The notes: generated by a model from the sequence alone, not told the origin. Positions 1 through 9,480 are shown, numbered from the stretch's first letter. The stretch: DNA of 64,000 bases from Candidatus Methylopumilus universalis (GCF_006364435.1 NZ_CP040977.1:620001-684000), one strand, 5' to 3'. Translations and numbers: made by a program.

Positions 1-1
1 A

Positions 2-232
2 GGAGATCGCTTAAAAGTAAAATTAGTGCGTGTGGATTTAGAGCTTAGCAAAATTGACTTTAGCCTTGAAAGCCATCAAGAAGTTCAAAAGTCTTCATTA
101 AAAGATAGAAAGCCAAAAAATTTCTTTAAAGAGAAAGTAGCACATAAAAAGAAAGCCCATCCTGGAAAACATAAAAGTGGTTCAAAGGTATCTGGTTCAC
201 CAAGAAGTAAAAAGAGAATAAGAGCTAAATAA
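2..232 (+). CDS. rnr: Ribonuclease R, C-terminal end (partial)
   Basis: Only the last 76 codons are in the window; the gene begins upstream. The readable frame from base 2 gives a GDRLKVKLVRVDLELSKIDF segment, which matches the end of the S1 RNA-binding domain of RNase R, followed by a Lys/Ser/Gly-rich basic tail typical of that enzyme. RNase R is a 3'-5' exoribonuclease that degrades structured RNA. The next gene, rlmB, starts one base after the stop codon, and rnr-rlmB is the classic proteobacterial pair, which supports the assignment. The catalytic domain cannot be checked. Confidence 0.85.
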   Translation, partial: GDRLKVKLVRVDLELSKIDFSLESHQEVQKSSLKDRKPKNFFKEKVAHKKKAHPGKHKSGSKVSGSPRSKKRIRAK

Positions 233-233
233 C

Positions 234-980
234 ATGTCTCAAAGCCAGATTATTTTTGGGTTTCATCCTATTATCAGTCAATTAAGACAATCTTCAAGAA
301 GCATTCAAGAAATCTATTTGGATAGCGATCGTAACGATCCAAGAGCTAAAGAAATTGTTGAGTTAGCTAAAGAAAATAATATTCGTATACTCATGGTTGA
401 TCGAGCAAGATTAGACGGCATTGCTTCACAAGCCAAACACCAGGGTGTAGTAGCAAAAATTATTCCTTTAGTAATTCCTTATAAAACGGTAGAAGATATT
501 TTAGAGGGTGACCTCAAAGAGCCCGCTTTTTTTCTCATACTAGACGGTGTTGAAGATCCTCATAATTTAGGAGCATGTTTACGCGTTGCAGATGGTATGG
601 GTGTCCATGCTGTTATAGCACCTAAAGATCGAGCGGTAGGGTTAAATGCTACTGTGAGAAAAGTCGCTTCAGGCGCTGCTGAATCAGTACCTTTTATCGT
701 GGTGACAAATTTAGCGAGGACTATTCGTCAGCTTAAAGAGCAGGGCGTGCTTGTGGTTGGAACAGCAGAAGATGGGGCCGAATCTCTTTACCAATCAAAT
801 TTAAGCGGACCCATTGCTGTCGTATTAGGTTCAGAAGGTAGCGGCCTTAGAAGACTCACTCGTGATGTATGTGATTTATTAATTAAAATACCTATGCTAG
901 GGGCTGTTGAAAGTTTAAATGTGAGTGTTGCTAGTGGAATTGTCTTATCAGAAATTAGACGACAGCGTTTTAAATCTTAA
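234..980 (+). CDS. rlmB: 23S rRNA (guanosine-2251-2'-O)-methyltransferase RlmB
   Basis: SPOUT-family (SpoU/TrmH) methyltransferase that uses S-adenosylmethionine to methylate the 2'-OH of G2251 in the peptidyl-transferase P loop of 23S rRNA. All three SpoU motifs are visible: DGVEDPHNLGACLR at residues 104-117, LGSEGSGL at 198-205 and ESLNVSVASG at 226-235, which form the trefoil-knot cofactor site. The N-terminal 90 residues fit the RNA-substrate-binding domain. The 248-aa length is normal. It follows rnr by one base, so it is co-transcribed, and it overlaps the convergent mqo gene by 11 bp. Confidence 0.95.
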   Translation: MSQSQIIFGFHPIISQLRQSSRSIQEIYLDSDRNDPRAKEIVELAKENNIRILMVDRARLDGIASQAKHQGVVAKIIPLVIPYKTVEDILEGDLKEPAFFLILDGVEDPHNLGACLRVADGMGVHAVIAPKDRAVGLNATVRKVASGAAESVPFIVVTNLARTIRQLKEQGVLVVGTAEDGAESLYQSNLSGPIAVVLGSEGSGLRRLTRDVCDLLIKIPMLGAVESLNVSVASGIVLSEIRRQRFKS

Positions 981-2445
981 ATCCCAGTGTTTTGTAAGTA
1001 GATCGTCGAGTTTTATTAAATAAAGATGGCTGCTTACTCAAGTCTTGATTATATGATGGCACCATCTTTTCAATTTTATCCTTCCATATCTTGGAATTTA
1101 TTCTTCCCTTAAAGCTTTTCTCAATCACATTCAACATTGAGAAAACAGATGTGGAGGCTCCAGGAGAGGCGCCCAAAAGTGCGGCGAGTGATGAGTCGTC
1201 TGACCAAACCACTTCTGTTCCAAATTCTAATTTGCCACCAATTTTTTTGTAAGGCTTGATGATTTGAACTCTCTTACCAGCTGATGCTAGCTTCCAATCT
1301 TTTTCATTAGCTAAAGGATAAAACTCTTTCAATGCATTCATTTTATCTTTGTAGGAGCTGCCTGACTCTTTAATAAGATAAGTTAGAAGATTTAAATTGC
1401 AAATAAATACATGTAGCATTGGCAAAATGTTTTGGATGCGAATCGATTTCAATAAATCGAAATACGAGCCCGTTTTTAAAAATTTAAATGTGAAACTTGC
1501 AAATGGGCCAAACATAAGTTGCCTTTTACCATTAATAATCCTTAAATCTAAATGAGGTGCCGACATCGGAGGCGCTTTAGGACCTGCTATGCCATAAATT
1601 TTAGAAAAATGTTTTTTTGTAATAGAAGATTTCTTACATATTAACCATTCTCCATTCACCGGAAACCCTGCATAGCCAATTTGATTTTTAATATTACTTT
1701 TTTGAAGTAAATGAATGGTGGATCCGCCGGCGCCAATAAAAATAAATTTTGCATTTACTGAAATTACTTTTTTGCTCTTCGCGCAGTAAATTTTTATATC
1801 CCAAGTTTTATCATCAGCCTGTGATATAGATTTAATTTCATGGTTTACATGAATTGAAAACTTTTTATTTGTCGATAAAATTTTTAACATTTGATGACTA
1901 AGTGATTCAAAATCAACATCACTTCCGTAATTTATTCTTGTCATCGCAATATCATCTTTTAAGTCTTCAGCTATGAGGGGCGCCCATTCTTTAATTGTTT
2001 CTTTGTTTCGAGAGAATTGCATGTCTTTGAATAGGGGAGTTTTGCTTAAGGCTTCATATCTTCTCTTTAAAAAAGATATATTCTTTTCACCTTTAACATA
2101 GCTTATGTGAGGTACTTGGGTAATAAAGGATTTAGGCTTAAAGCTTTTATATTTCCTAGTTAAAAAACTCCAAAACTCAAGTGACACTTCAAATTCTTTG
2201 TTAATCTTTAATGCCCTATCTACATTTATATTTTGTTGCCTATTCATAGGGGTGTAATTAAGTTCACAGAAGCCAGCATGACCAGTTCCTGCGTTATTGA
2301 TCGATTGAGAGCTTTCTAGGGCGCAAGAAGCCAGCTTCTCGTAAATGGTAATATCTATATCAGAATCTAACTCTTGAAGTAATCTGGCTAGTGTGACGCT
2401 CATGATTCCACCGCCAATACAAACGACATCTTTTTTAATGTTCAC
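970..2445 (-). CDS. mqo: Malate:quinone oxidoreductase
   Basis: Peripheral-membrane FAD enzyme that oxidises malate to oxaloacetate and passes electrons to quinone, replacing or assisting NAD-malate dehydrogenase. The N-terminus has a Rossmann FAD motif (GGGIMS, residues 11-16), then the Mqo-typical SSQSINNAGTGHAGFCELNYTP segment. The C-terminal GTEVVWSDDSSLAALLGASPGAS block is also family-specific. At 491 aa it is full length. It is transcribed divergently from the glycosyltransferase at 2549 and ends tail-to-tail with rlmB. It is single-gene, with no other TCA-cycle gene beside it. Confidence 0.93.
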   Translation of the reverse strand: MNIKKDVVCIGGGIMSVTLARLLQELDSDIDITIYEKLASCALESSQSINNAGTGHAGFCELNYTPMNRQQNINVDRALKINKEFEVSLEFWSFLTRKYKSFKPKSFITQVPHISYVKGEKNISFLKRRYEALSKTPLFKDMQFSRNKETIKEWAPLIAEDLKDDIAMTRINYGSDVDFESLSHQMLKILSTNKKFSIHVNHEIKSISQADDKTWDIKIYCAKSKKVISVNAKFIFIGAGGSTIHLLQKSNIKNQIGYAGFPVNGEWLICKKSSITKKHFSKIYGIAGPKAPPMSAPHLDLRIINGKRQLMFGPFASFTFKFLKTGSYFDLLKSIRIQNILPMLHVFICNLNLLTYLIKESGSSYKDKMNALKEFYPLANEKDWKLASAGKRVQIIKPYKKIGGKLEFGTEVVWSDDSSLAALLGASPGASTSVFSMLNVIEKSFKGRINSKIWKDKIEKMVPSYNQDLSKQPSLFNKTRRSTYKTLGFKI

Positions 2446-2493
2446 TATCTACCAACCTAATTTCCTTAATTTTATTTTTTTGATTTTATAAGT

Positions 2494-2502
2494 TGTTATA
2501 AT
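2494..2502 (+). promoter_or_regulatory. Extended -10 promoter upstream of the glycosyltransferase
   Basis: TGTTATAAT (2494-2502) is a perfect TATAAT hexamer with an extended TGn element, in the 103-bp divergent gap between mqo and the gene at 2549. No good -35 is visible, which is acceptable for extended -10 promoters. The predicted start point lies about 40 bases before the start codon. Confidence 0.5.
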
Positions 2503-2548
2503 CTATCGAAATAATTTACCTTTAAATTAACCATTAGTCACTAAATTA

Positions 2549-3286
2549 ATGCCTAAACTTTCCGTCATTATCATTGCAAAGAATGAATCTGAAAATATTG
2601 CTGAATGCATTAAAAGTGCAAGTTTCGCTAATGAAGTTATTGTTTTAGATTCAGGTAGTTCTGATAATACCGTGCCTCTTGCAAAGAAATTAGGCGCTAA
2701 AGTTTTTAATAGGCCATGGAAAGGTTATGGCCAACATAAAAATATGGCCATTCAATTAGCTAAGCATGAATGGATTTTTTCTTTGGATGCTGACGAAAGA
2801 ATTTCGCCCGCGCTCAAACAAGAAATTTTAAAAGTGATTAATCGACCAGACTTCAATGTTTACGATGTTCCTAGACGCTCCTTATTTGTTTCAAGATTTA
2901 TAAAGCACTCAGGTTGGCAGCCAGATAGGACAAAAAGACTTTTTAAAAAAGGCAGCGCTAAATTCTCAGAGCATCATGTGCATGAACATCTTGAAAGTAA
3001 ATATGAAATAGGGCATTTACTGCAGCCTTTAATTCATTATTCATACAGAGATTTTGAGACGGTATTAAAAAAGATCAATGTCTATTCAAGCTTGGGCGCC
3101 AAAGATCTTAAAAGCAAAGGCAAAAAAGGCAGCCTTAAAAAAGCAATTCTTCATGCTTTATGGGCTTTTATTCGAACCTATATTGTAAGGTTTGGTTTTT
3201 TAGACGGTCGCGAGGGCTTAATGCTTGCAATCTCTGTAGCAGAAGGCACTTATTATCGCTATATCAAACTTATCTATTTAAAATAA
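2549..3286 (+). CDS. Family 2 glycosyltransferase, WaaE/KdtX-like
   Basis: GT-A fold glycosyltransferase of the WaaE/KdtX group, which in other proteobacteria adds a hexose to the lipopolysaccharide inner core at the cytoplasmic face of the inner membrane. Visible features are the N-terminal SVIIIAKNESENI nucleotide-binding strand, DSGSSDNT (34-41) and the DADER metal-binding motif (80-84). The C-terminal 50 residues are hydrophobic/aromatic and probably membrane-associated. The 245-aa length fits the family. It stands alone between mqo and a terminator shared with tRNA-Asn. The exact acceptor sugar cannot be told. Confidence 0.8.
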   Translation: MPKLSVIIIAKNESENIAECIKSASFANEVIVLDSGSSDNTVPLAKKLGAKVFNRPWKGYGQHKNMAIQLAKHEWIFSLDADERISPALKQEILKVINRPDFNVYDVPRRSLFVSRFIKHSGWQPDRTKRLFKKGSAKFSEHHVHEHLESKYEIGHLLQPLIHYSYRDFETVLKKINVYSSLGAKDLKSKGKKGSLKKAILHALWAFIRTYIVRFGFLDGREGLMLAISVAEGTYYRYIKLIYLK

Positions 3287-3289
3287 AAA

Positions 3290-3311
3290 AGCCCATATGC
3301 ATGGGCTCTTT
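3290..3311. terminator. Bidirectional intrinsic terminator (glycosyltransferase / tRNA-Asn)
   Basis: Perfect 7-bp stem AGCCCAT (3290-3296) / ATGGGCT (3301-3307) with a 4-base loop. Read on the minus strand it is followed by a run of six T, making it a strong terminator for tRNA-Asn. On the plus strand the trailing CTTTG is weaker but it can still serve the glycosyltransferase gene. Confidence 0.75.
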
Positions 3312-3316
3312 GAATT

Positions 3317-3392
3317 TGGCTCCTCGACCTGGGCTCGAACCAGGGACACACGGATTAACAGTCCGTTGCTCTACCAGCTGAGCTATCGAGGA
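3317..3392 (-). tRNA. tRNA-Asn(GUU)
   Basis: A complete 76-nt cloverleaf on the minus strand. The acceptor stem is TCCTCGA/TCGAGGA, the D arm is AGCTCAGCTGGTAGAGC, the anticodon loop is CTGTTAA with anticodon GTT, the T arm is CCTGGTTCGAGCCCAGG, and CCA is genome-encoded. A plus-strand reading frame across it gives the well-known spurious RPGLEPGTHG peptide, which is not a protein. Confidence 0.97.
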
Positions 3393-3474
3393 ATTGAGAA
3401 CGTGATCATAAAACAGTTATTGCTGTAAGGTCAACTTAAACAAGCTGTAAATTATACTTGAATTGACCCCTCAT

Positions 3475-4680
3475 TTAAACAGAGAGGGCACGTTTGATGC
3501 GTTTCATTGCCTCTATTAGATTTTCCATGGAAGTTGCAAATGAAATTCTGAAATAACCATCCGAACCAAATGCAGATCCAGGAACTACTGCAACACCTTC
3601 TTTTTCTAGTAAGTAGTCAGCTAAAGCAAGATCTGTTTTTTCTTTTAAAACCTTTTGATTAAACAAATGTTCGATGGCTTTTCTTGCATCAGGGAAAGCA
3701 TAGAATGCGCCTTCAGCTTCTATGCATGATAAGCCAGGGATTTCATTAAAGCTTTTTACAACATAAGCGTGTCTTTCTCTAAAGGCTTTAATCATAGGAT
3801 CCATGCAGGCCTGATCTCCTGAAAGAGCAGCTTCGGCAGCAACTTGGGAAATTGAGGTAGGATTAGAAGTCGATTGTGATTGAAGTATTTCCATGGCTTT
3901 AATAATATAACTTGGCCCTGCTGCATAACCTATTCGCCATCCAGTCATCGAATATGCTTTAGATACACCATTCATAACTACACATCGATCTTTTAATGCT
4001 GGGTTTACATTTAGAATGTTATAAAAGGGCATATCTTTTAATTTGACATGTTCGTACATATCATCAGTGCCAATTAAAATATTAGGGTGTTTAATAAGAA
4101 CGTCAGCAAGTGATGTCAATTCTTCTTTTGAATAAACAGCACCTGTTGGATTTGAAGGTGAATTTAAAATTACTAATTTTGTTTTCGGTGTAATTACTTT
4201 TTCAAGTTGTGATGCGGTCATTTTAAATTTTTGTTCAATGCCACATTCAATAATGATCGGTTTAGCATCAGAAACTAAAGCAATATCAGCATAAGATACC
4301 CAGTAAGGTGCTGGAATAATAACTTCATCACCTGAATTTAAAACTGCAAGACAAAAATTAAAAACACATTGCTTACCACCCACGCCAACAATAACTTCAT
4401 TAAGACCATATTCGAGATTATTGTCACGTTTAAATTTTTCAATAATTGCTTTTTTTAAAGAAGGAATGCCTGAAACTGGCGTGTATTTCGTGAAACCATT
4501 GTCGATTGCTTTTTTTGCTGCGTCTTTAATGTGTTGGGGTGTATCAAAATCAGGTTCGCCAGCGGCAAGTCCAATAATATCCTTGCCTTCTGATTTATAG
4601 CGCGCAGCTTTTGCCGTAATAGCAAGCGTTGGAGATTCTTTGATACGTCTGACACATTCAGATAATTTGATGGCTGACAA
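3475..4680 (-). CDS. Aspartate aminotransferase (class I, PLP-dependent)
   Basis: Fold-type I aminotransferase of the Igamma aspartate aminotransferase (AatA/AspC-like) group, interconverting aspartate + 2-oxoglutarate with oxaloacetate + glutamate. The PLP lysine is K241 in VSKAYSMTGWR; the NSPSNPTG motif (173-180), the GEPDF substrate-loop motif (41-45) and the C-terminal substrate-binding arginine in YFRISFA are all present. The 401-aa length is normal. It stands as a single gene between tRNA-Asn and a secreted protease. Some Igamma enzymes also use prephenate, so substrate breadth is open. Confidence 0.9.
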   Translation of the reverse strand: MSAIKLSECVRRIKESPTLAITAKAARYKSEGKDIIGLAAGEPDFDTPQHIKDAAKKAIDNGFTKYTPVSGIPSLKKAIIEKFKRDNNLEYGLNEVIVGVGGKQCVFNFCLAVLNSGDEVIIPAPYWVSYADIALVSDAKPIIIECGIEQKFKMTASQLEKVITPKTKLVILNSPSNPTGAVYSKEELTSLADVLIKHPNILIGTDDMYEHVKLKDMPFYNILNVNPALKDRCVVMNGVSKAYSMTGWRIGYAAGPSYIIKAMEILQSQSTSNPTSISQVAAEAALSGDQACMDPMIKAFRERHAYVVKSFNEIPGLSCIEAEGAFYAFPDARKAIEHLFNQKVLKEKTDLALADYLLEKEGVAVVPGSAFGSDGYFRISFATSMENLIEAMKRIKRALSV

Positions 4681-4753
4681 TTTTAATCCAGGGATGATTA
4701 ATCAATGCCCTTATTTTACGCAAAAAGAACTTGAGTTGAAATAGACTTTTAAT

Positions 4754-5782
4754 CTATTCGCAAGTCTTAGAGCATCCAACGAGCTTATAATAATCTTCAA
4801 GTAGGTCAGGATTAATTTTAGAAATTTTTTCTTGAATTGCCTTAATTTCCTTCTTATCGTCTTTAGATTTGGCAATAAATCCTAACCTCAAAAGTGCATC
4901 TGTATTTTGGTCATCTAACATGATGGATCGGCGATATGCTGTTTCAGCTGCATTAAGATCCTTAAGACGTTCATTTGCTAAACCAAGTTCAAACCAGGCT
5001 TCAGCATTATTATTTTCTTTTTTTGTCCATTCTAAAGATATATCAAGTAATTTTTTCCAGTCTTCTTTAATGGTTGGAATAGCTATTTGAAGGAAGAGTG
5101 GTTTTTTGTCCTCTTCTTCTTCCCATAAAGCTTTTCCGACAACTGGAAATGAAGTTTCATTGGGTTTGTTCTTGAGTGCATTGAGCCATTCAATCGGCAG
5201 GGCATAGTAAAAAGAGTTTCGTCCAGAAGTTTTAAAGGTGTTGATGCCGATTAGCCTTCCTTCGGTATCAAATAACCCACTTCCAGAAGCGCCCATTCTG
5301 AATTGCGCTGTACTTAAAATAATTTTACCTTGATCAAGATCGTAGGTCGATTTCACAACGCCTGCTGAAGTTAAGGGGGCAGGAGCTCCATTAGAATGTC
5401 CGATAGCTATGACTCCTTGACCTTTTTTTAGGTCAGTACTTTTACCTATCAGGACGGGTTTAGTTGCCATGCCAAAAGTTGTAACTAAACATAAATCATG
5501 CCAATGATCAGCTTTTACTGCTGTCACTGAATACGTCTCTTCACCTTGGGATACCCAGGGCTGTTTTGTTTTTCTTAAAACATGACAGTTAGTTATCACT
5601 TGATTGTCGCCTACAACAACACCGGATCCATAAGCCAGACCACCTGCATCGTTATATCCTCTAATCATAACAACACTAAAAAACGAACTCATTAATTGAT
5701 CTTTATTTAATGACCATGCATTTCCGGAGTAAAGAAAGATACTTACGAGTACAAGGGATATAAATTTAAATAATGGGTACAT
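4754..5782 (-). CDS. Secreted trypsin-like serine protease with C-terminal TPR repeats
   Basis: An N-terminal signal peptide (hydrophobic residues about 5-22, cleavage near NAWS) precedes a chymotrypsin-fold protease domain to about residue 200. The apparent catalytic triad is H67 (TNCHV), D96 (HDLCLV) and S166 (GASGSGL), as in the HtrA family. Instead of PDZ domains it has tetratricopeptide-like helices from about residue 225 to 330 (WFELGLANERLKDLNAAETAYRRS). It probably acts in the periplasm in protein quality control. It is divergent from uvrB. Its substrate is unknown; the protease-TPR pairing is the unusual part. Confidence 0.75.
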   Translation of the reverse strand: MYPLFKFISLVLVSIFLYSGNAWSLNKDQLMSSFFSVVMIRGYNDAGGLAYGSGVVVGDNQVITNCHVLRKTKQPWVSQGEETYSVTAVKADHWHDLCLVTTFGMATKPVLIGKSTDLKKGQGVIAIGHSNGAPAPLTSAGVVKSTYDLDQGKIILSTAQFRMGASGSGLFDTEGRLIGINTFKTSGRNSFYYALPIEWLNALKNKPNETSFPVVGKALWEEEEDKKPLFLQIAIPTIKEDWKKLLDISLEWTKKENNNAEAWFELGLANERLKDLNAAETAYRRSIMLDDQNTDALLRLGFIAKSKDDKKEIKAIQEKISKINPDLLEDYYKLVGCSKTCE

Positions 5783-5900
5783 AAGATAAAGTTTCTAAAA
5801 AGTATAATATTTACTTGACTGGGTGCTCCATTAAAAGTTCTTATTAGTTTTGCACATATTTTCTTTTCTAAATCTTTTTTAAAAGTAGAATATCACTATC

Positions 5901-7940
5901 TTGTTACTTTCATTTCCAAATAGCCCATATCAGTTATTTCAACCATTCTCCCCTGCAGGCGATCAGCCTCAAGCCATTGATCTTTTAACAAAAGGCATTG
6001 TAGATGGAAAGAAATTTCAAACGCTTTTAGGTGTTACAGGCTCAGGTAAAACATTTACGATTGCAAATGTCATTGCAAGAATAGGTAAGCCTGCCATTGT
6101 CATGGCCCCTAATAAAACTTTAGCAGCACAACTTTACTCAGAATTTAGAGAGTTTTTCCCACAAAATGCAGTGGAATATTTTGTATCTTATTACGATTAT
6201 TACCAACCAGAAGCTTATGTCCCTGCACGAGATCTTTTTATTGAAAAAGACTCGAGTATTAACGAACATATCGAGCAGATGCGGCTATCCGCGACTAAAG
6301 CACTTCTTGAGCGTGACGACAGTATTATTGTAGCTACAGTTTCGGCAATCTATGGCATTGGGGATCCTGTCGATTATCAGGGTATGGTCATGCAACTGGT
6401 ACAGGGCGAAAAATTGTTACAACGTAATATTATTTTACGGTTAGTTTCCATGCAATATGATCGCAATGATTTTGATTTTTCACGTGGAGCTTTTAGAGTT
6501 AGAGGCGATACGATTGATATATTCCCCGCTGAAAACTCAGAAACCGCAATTAGAGTCACTTTGTTTGATGACCTCATTGAATCTATTACGCTATTTGATC
6601 CTCTAACAGGACAAATGTATAAAAAGGTAAGTCATTTTACTGTGTATCCATCAAGTCATTATGTTACCCCTCGAGACACGGTAGTTAGAGCTATCGAAAA
6701 AATTAAAAATGAATTGAGAGAGCGCTCTGATTACTTTGTTAAGGCAAATAAATTAGTTGAAGCACAAAGGATTGAACAGCGGACTCGTTTTGATATTGAG
6801 ATGTTAAATGAAATAGGTTTTTGCAAGGGCATTGAAAATTATTCGAGACATTTGTCAGGAAGAAATCCAGGCGACCCACCCCCAACTTTAATTGAGTATT
6901 TACCTAAAGATGCTTTAATGATTATTGATGAAAGCCATGTCACTGTCCCTCAGGTAGGCGGCATGTATAAAGGAGATCGCGCAAGAAAAGAAAATTTAGT
7001 GGAGTATGGTTTTAGATTGCCTTCAGCCTTGGATAATCGACCTTTAAAGTTTGAAGAGTTTGAAAAAACAATGCGGCAATGTATTTTTGTATCTGCAACG
7101 CCAGCCGATTATGAGGCCGCCCATACAGAGCAAATTGTAGAACAGGTCGCAAGGCCTACTGGACTTATTGACCCGGAAATTACTGTGAAACCGGCAGATA
7201 CCCAAGTGGACGATTTGTTGAGTGAGATTAATCTCCGTGTTGTTAAAAATGAAAGGGTATTGGCGACTACTTTAACTAAACGTATGGCTGAAGATTTGAC
7301 TGATTATTTATCTGAACACCAAATAAAAGTGCGTTATCTTCATTCCGATATTGATACCGTTGAACGTGTTGAAATTATCCGTGACTTAAGATTGGGTAAG
7401 TTTGATGTTGTCGTAGGTATTAATTTATTAAGAGAGGGCTTAGATATTCCTGAAGTTTCATTAGTTGCTGTCTTAGATGCTGACAAAGAAGGATTTTTAA
7501 GATCCGAACGTTCGCTTATACAAACAGCTGGGAGAGCAGCCCGGAATCTCAATGGACAAGTGATTTTTTATGCTAATAAGATCACGCGAAGCATGAAGAT
7601 TGCAATCGATGAAACTAATCGAAGACGCACTAAGCAAATTGCATTTAACCTCGAGAATGGCATTACGCCAGTGGGGGTGATTAAAAAAATTAAAGACATT
7701 ATTGAAGGTACTTTTGATAAAGAAGAAGTGGACTTTAATCGAGCTCTCAAGAAAGAAGAGGCTCGCTATGACCATCTTAATGAAAAGCAGATGGCCAAAG
7801 AAATCCAAAAAATTGAAAAGGGCATGCAAACGGCGGCTCGTAATTTGGAGTTCGAAAAAGCGGCTCAACTTCGAGATGAGGCCAAATTCCTTAAAGAAAG
7901 GCTTTATGGGGCAGGGCTTAAGGACCGAATTGACCTTTAA
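5901..7940 (+). CDS. uvrB: UvrABC excinuclease subunit B
   Basis: DNA-damage verification helicase of nucleotide excision repair, working with UvrA and UvrC. Walker A is GVTGSGKT (44-51). The beta-hairpin [12 protein letters not shown] (97-108) that inserts into DNA is intact, as are the DESH box, the helicase motif VI region (QTAGRAARN) and the C-terminal UVR motif ([16 protein letters not shown]) that binds UvrC. At 679 aa it is full length. The start is TTG: an in-frame stop lies 15 bases upstream and no ATG occurs before the conserved AGDQPQAI, so a TTG start is the simplest reading. No strong ribosome-binding site is visible. Confidence 0.96.
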   Translation: MLLSFPNSPYQLFQPFSPAGDQPQAIDLLTKGIVDGKKFQTLLGVTGSGKTFTIANVIARIGKPAIVMAPNKTLAAQLYSEFREFFPQNAVEYFVSYYDYYQPEAYVPARDLFIEKDSSINEHIEQMRLSATKALLERDDSIIVATVSAIYGIGDPVDYQGMVMQLVQGEKLLQRNIILRLVSMQYDRNDFDFSRGAFRVRGDTIDIFPAENSETAIRVTLFDDLIESITLFDPLTGQMYKKVSHFTVYPSSHYVTPRDTVVRAIEKIKNELRERSDYFVKANKLVEAQRIEQRTRFDIEMLNEIGFCKGIENYSRHLSGRNPGDPPPTLIEYLPKDALMIIDESHVTVPQVGGMYKGDRARKENLVEYGFRLPSALDNRPLKFEEFEKTMRQCIFVSATPADYEAAHTEQIVEQVARPTGLIDPEITVKPADTQVDDLLSEINLRVVKNERVLATTLTKRMAEDLTDYLSEHQIKVRYLHSDIDTVERVEIIRDLRLGKFDVVVGINLLREGLDIPEVSLVAVLDADKEGFLRSERSLIQTAGRAARNLNGQVIFYANKITRSMKIAIDETNRRRTKQIAFNLENGITPVGVIKKIKDIIEGTFDKEEVDFNRALKKEEARYDHLNEKQMAKEIQKIEKGMQTAARNLEFEKAAQLRDEAKFLKERLYGAGLKDRIDL

Positions 7941-7946
7941 AAACCA

Positions 7947-7974
7947 TTGATTTAATTCAAAAAACACCTATAAT
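7947..7974 (+). promoter_or_regulatory. Promoter of the rpsF operon
   Basis: TTGATT (7947-7952) and a perfect TATAAT (7969-7974) are separated by 16 bp, immediately after uvrB. This would start an mRNA of about 60 nt leader before rpsF. Confidence 0.65.
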
Positions 7975-7988
7975 ACTCGATCTTTCTA

Positions 7989-8020
7989 CCTTGCTTTACA
8001 GTGAGTTGCATCACTGAAGG
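7989..8020 (+). promoter_or_regulatory. Leader hairpin of rpsF, possible S6:S18 binding site
   Basis: CAGTGA (7999-8004) pairs with TCACTG (8011-8016) around a 6-base loop, and flanking CCTT/AAGG can extend the stem past an asymmetric 6-base bulge. rpsF leaders in many bacteria carry a bulged hairpin bound by the S6:S18 complex. The bulge here does not show an obvious CCG, so the assignment is tentative. Confidence 0.35.
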
Positions 8021-8043
8021 CTTTTAACCATAAGGGGATTTAT

Positions 8044-8421
8044 ATGCGACATTATGAAGTAGTATTTATCGTACATCCTGATCAAAGCGAACAAGTGCCT
8101 GGCATGATTGAACGCTACAGATCTCTAGTAACATCCAAAGGTGGAAAACTCCACCGCCTCGAAGATTGGGGTCGCAAACAGCTTGCTTACATGATTGAAA
8201 AAATTCATAAAGCTCATTATGTGCTTATGAATATCGAATGCGACATTGAAACACTTGCAGAATTAGAGCATGCATTTAAGTTTAATGATGCCGTTTTACG
8301 TCATTTGATTATGAGCACAAAAACAGCCGTGACTGCACCATCGATTATGATGAAAGAAGAAAAATCAAAATCAGTGCTTGATAAAGATGAGCGCGCTGCA
8401 CCTGAGGTTGCTGTAGCTTAA
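8044..8421 (+). CDS. rpsF: 30S ribosomal protein S6
   Basis: Small-subunit protein that dimerises with S18 on the 16S rRNA platform. [25 protein letters not shown] is the diagnostic beginning, and [28 protein letters not shown] is the core of the ferredoxin-like fold. An acidic/alanine-rich tail from about residue 100 is usual in proteobacterial S6. TAAGGGGA is the ribosome-binding site. It is first in the operon rpsF-priB-rpsR-rplI. Confidence 0.97.
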   Translation: MRHYEVVFIVHPDQSEQVPGMIERYRSLVTSKGGKLHRLEDWGRKQLAYMIEKIHKAHYVLMNIECDIETLAELEHAFKFNDAVLRHLIMSTKTAVTAPSIMMKEEKSKSVLDKDERAAPEVAVA

Positions 8422-8427
8422 TCTAGA

Positions 8428-8712
8428 TTGAATTGCTTAGAGATTTCTGGGGAAGTGTGCCATGTGGATCCGGTACGTTATACCCCCGCAGGAATGCCAG
8501 CACTTAATCTTATTTTAAAACATAGCTCAGAGCAGATTGAGGCAAATTTAAAGCGAACAATCAATTGTGAGTTAAGCGCAAAAATTATGGGTAATGATGC
8601 ATTGATACCTTTAAAAATTGGCGACAGAATTAAAACAAAAGGGTTTATTGGAAATAAAAGCGCAAAAAGTAATCAGCTAATTTTCCATATTAATTTTATA
8701 GAATATCTATAG
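8428..8712 (+). CDS. priB: Primosomal replication protein N (PriB)
   Basis: Small single-stranded-DNA-binding OB-fold protein (94 aa) that stimulates PriA helicase during restart of collapsed replication forks. The N-terminal MNCLEISGEVCHVDPVRYTPAGMPALNLILKH and the position between rpsF and rpsR identify it; PriB in this slot is a beta/gammaproteobacterial trait. It starts at TTG, six bases after the rpsF stop, with no ATG available, so it is probably translationally coupled. Confidence 0.92.
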   Translation: MNCLEISGEVCHVDPVRYTPAGMPALNLILKHSSEQIEANLKRTINCELSAKIMGNDALIPLKIGDRIKTKGFIGNKSAKSNQLIFHINFIEYL

Positions 8713-8721
8713 GAGTTTACG

Positions 8722-8949
8722 ATGGCTAGAGAAATGTACAAAAGAAGACGTTACTGCAGATTTAGTGCTGAAGGCATTAAAGAAGTGGATTACAAAGATG
8801 TTGATTTATTAAAAGACTTTATTACCGAAAATGGAAAACTTATTCCAGCTCGTATTACAGGTACTAAGGCGATTTATCAACGCCAACTCAATATTGCGGT
8901 GAAGCGTGCTCGTTTTTTAGCGCTTTTACCATACACTGATAAGCACTAA
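8722..8949 (+). CDS. rpsR: 30S ribosomal protein S18
   Basis: A 75-aa basic protein that binds 16S rRNA together with S6. KRRRYCRF near the N-terminus and [29 protein letters not shown] are diagnostic. It has a good ribosome-binding site (TAGGAG) and lies between priB and rplI. Confidence 0.97.
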   Translation: MAREMYKRRRYCRFSAEGIKEVDYKDVDLLKDFITENGKLIPARITGTKAIYQRQLNIAVKRARFLALLPYTDKH

Positions 8950-8961
8950 GGAGATTACAAG

Positions 8962-9414
8962 ATGCAAGTTATTTTATTAGAGAAAGTAGCTAATTTAGGA
9001 AACCTTGGTGACATCGTTAAAGTTAAGGACGGCTTTGGCCGTAATTTTTTAATTCCACAAGGTAAGGCTAAACGCGCGACAGATTCAAACAAGGCTGAAT
9101 TTGAGGCAAAACGTGCAGAGCTTGAAAAACAACAAGTGGTACTTCTTGACGCTGCTAAAGAAAGAGCGAAAGCGCTTGCTGGTTTCACTTTATCTGTCAC
9201 GCAAAAATCTGGCGTGGATGGCAAACTTTTTGGGTCAGTTACAAATACAGATATTGCTGAAGGTTTAACAGCAAAAAATATCAAGGTTGTGAAAGCTGAA
9301 ATTCGTATGCCAAACGGTCCACTTAAAACAGTGGGTCAACATCAAGTGACTATTGCTTTACATCATGATGTAACAGTTGATATTTCAATTGACGTGATTG
9401 GTGAACCTGCTTAA
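8962..9414 (+). CDS. rplI: 50S ribosomal protein L9
   Basis: Large-subunit protein at the base of the L1 stalk. The N-terminal domain [32 protein letters not shown] with its glycine-rich 23S-binding surface, the long central helix (residues about 40-75) and the C-terminal domain ending [15 protein letters not shown] are all present at the usual length of about 150 aa. AAGGAG is the ribosome-binding site. A strong terminator follows. Confidence 0.97.
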   Translation: MQVILLEKVANLGNLGDIVKVKDGFGRNFLIPQGKAKRATDSNKAEFEAKRAELEKQQVVLLDAAKERAKALAGFTLSVTQKSGVDGKLFGSVTNTDIAEGLTAKNIKVVKAEIRMPNGPLKTVGQHQVTIALHHDVTVDISIDVIGEPA

Positions 9415-9435
9415 TAAAAAGCAATCTATTTTTTT

Positions 9436-9461
9436 AAGGCTGCCTAGAGCAGCCTTTTTTT
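9436..9461 (+). terminator. Intrinsic terminator of the rpsF-rplI operon
   Basis: Perfect 8-bp stem AAGGCTGC (9436-9443) / GCAGCCTT (9449-9456), 5-base loop, followed by a T-run. It separates the ribosomal operon from dnaB. Confidence 0.92.
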
Positions 9462-9480
9462 ATTCCGTTATAATTAATCC

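Noticed and set aside
3160-3381. 73-aa frame ending RPGLEPGTHGLTVRCSTS
   Set aside because: It reads through the terminator and antisense of tRNA-Asn; this peptide is a well-known artefact of tRNA genes.
7497-7967. 156-aa minus-strand frame
   Set aside because: Antisense to the conserved 3' end of uvrB; long only because of codon bias.
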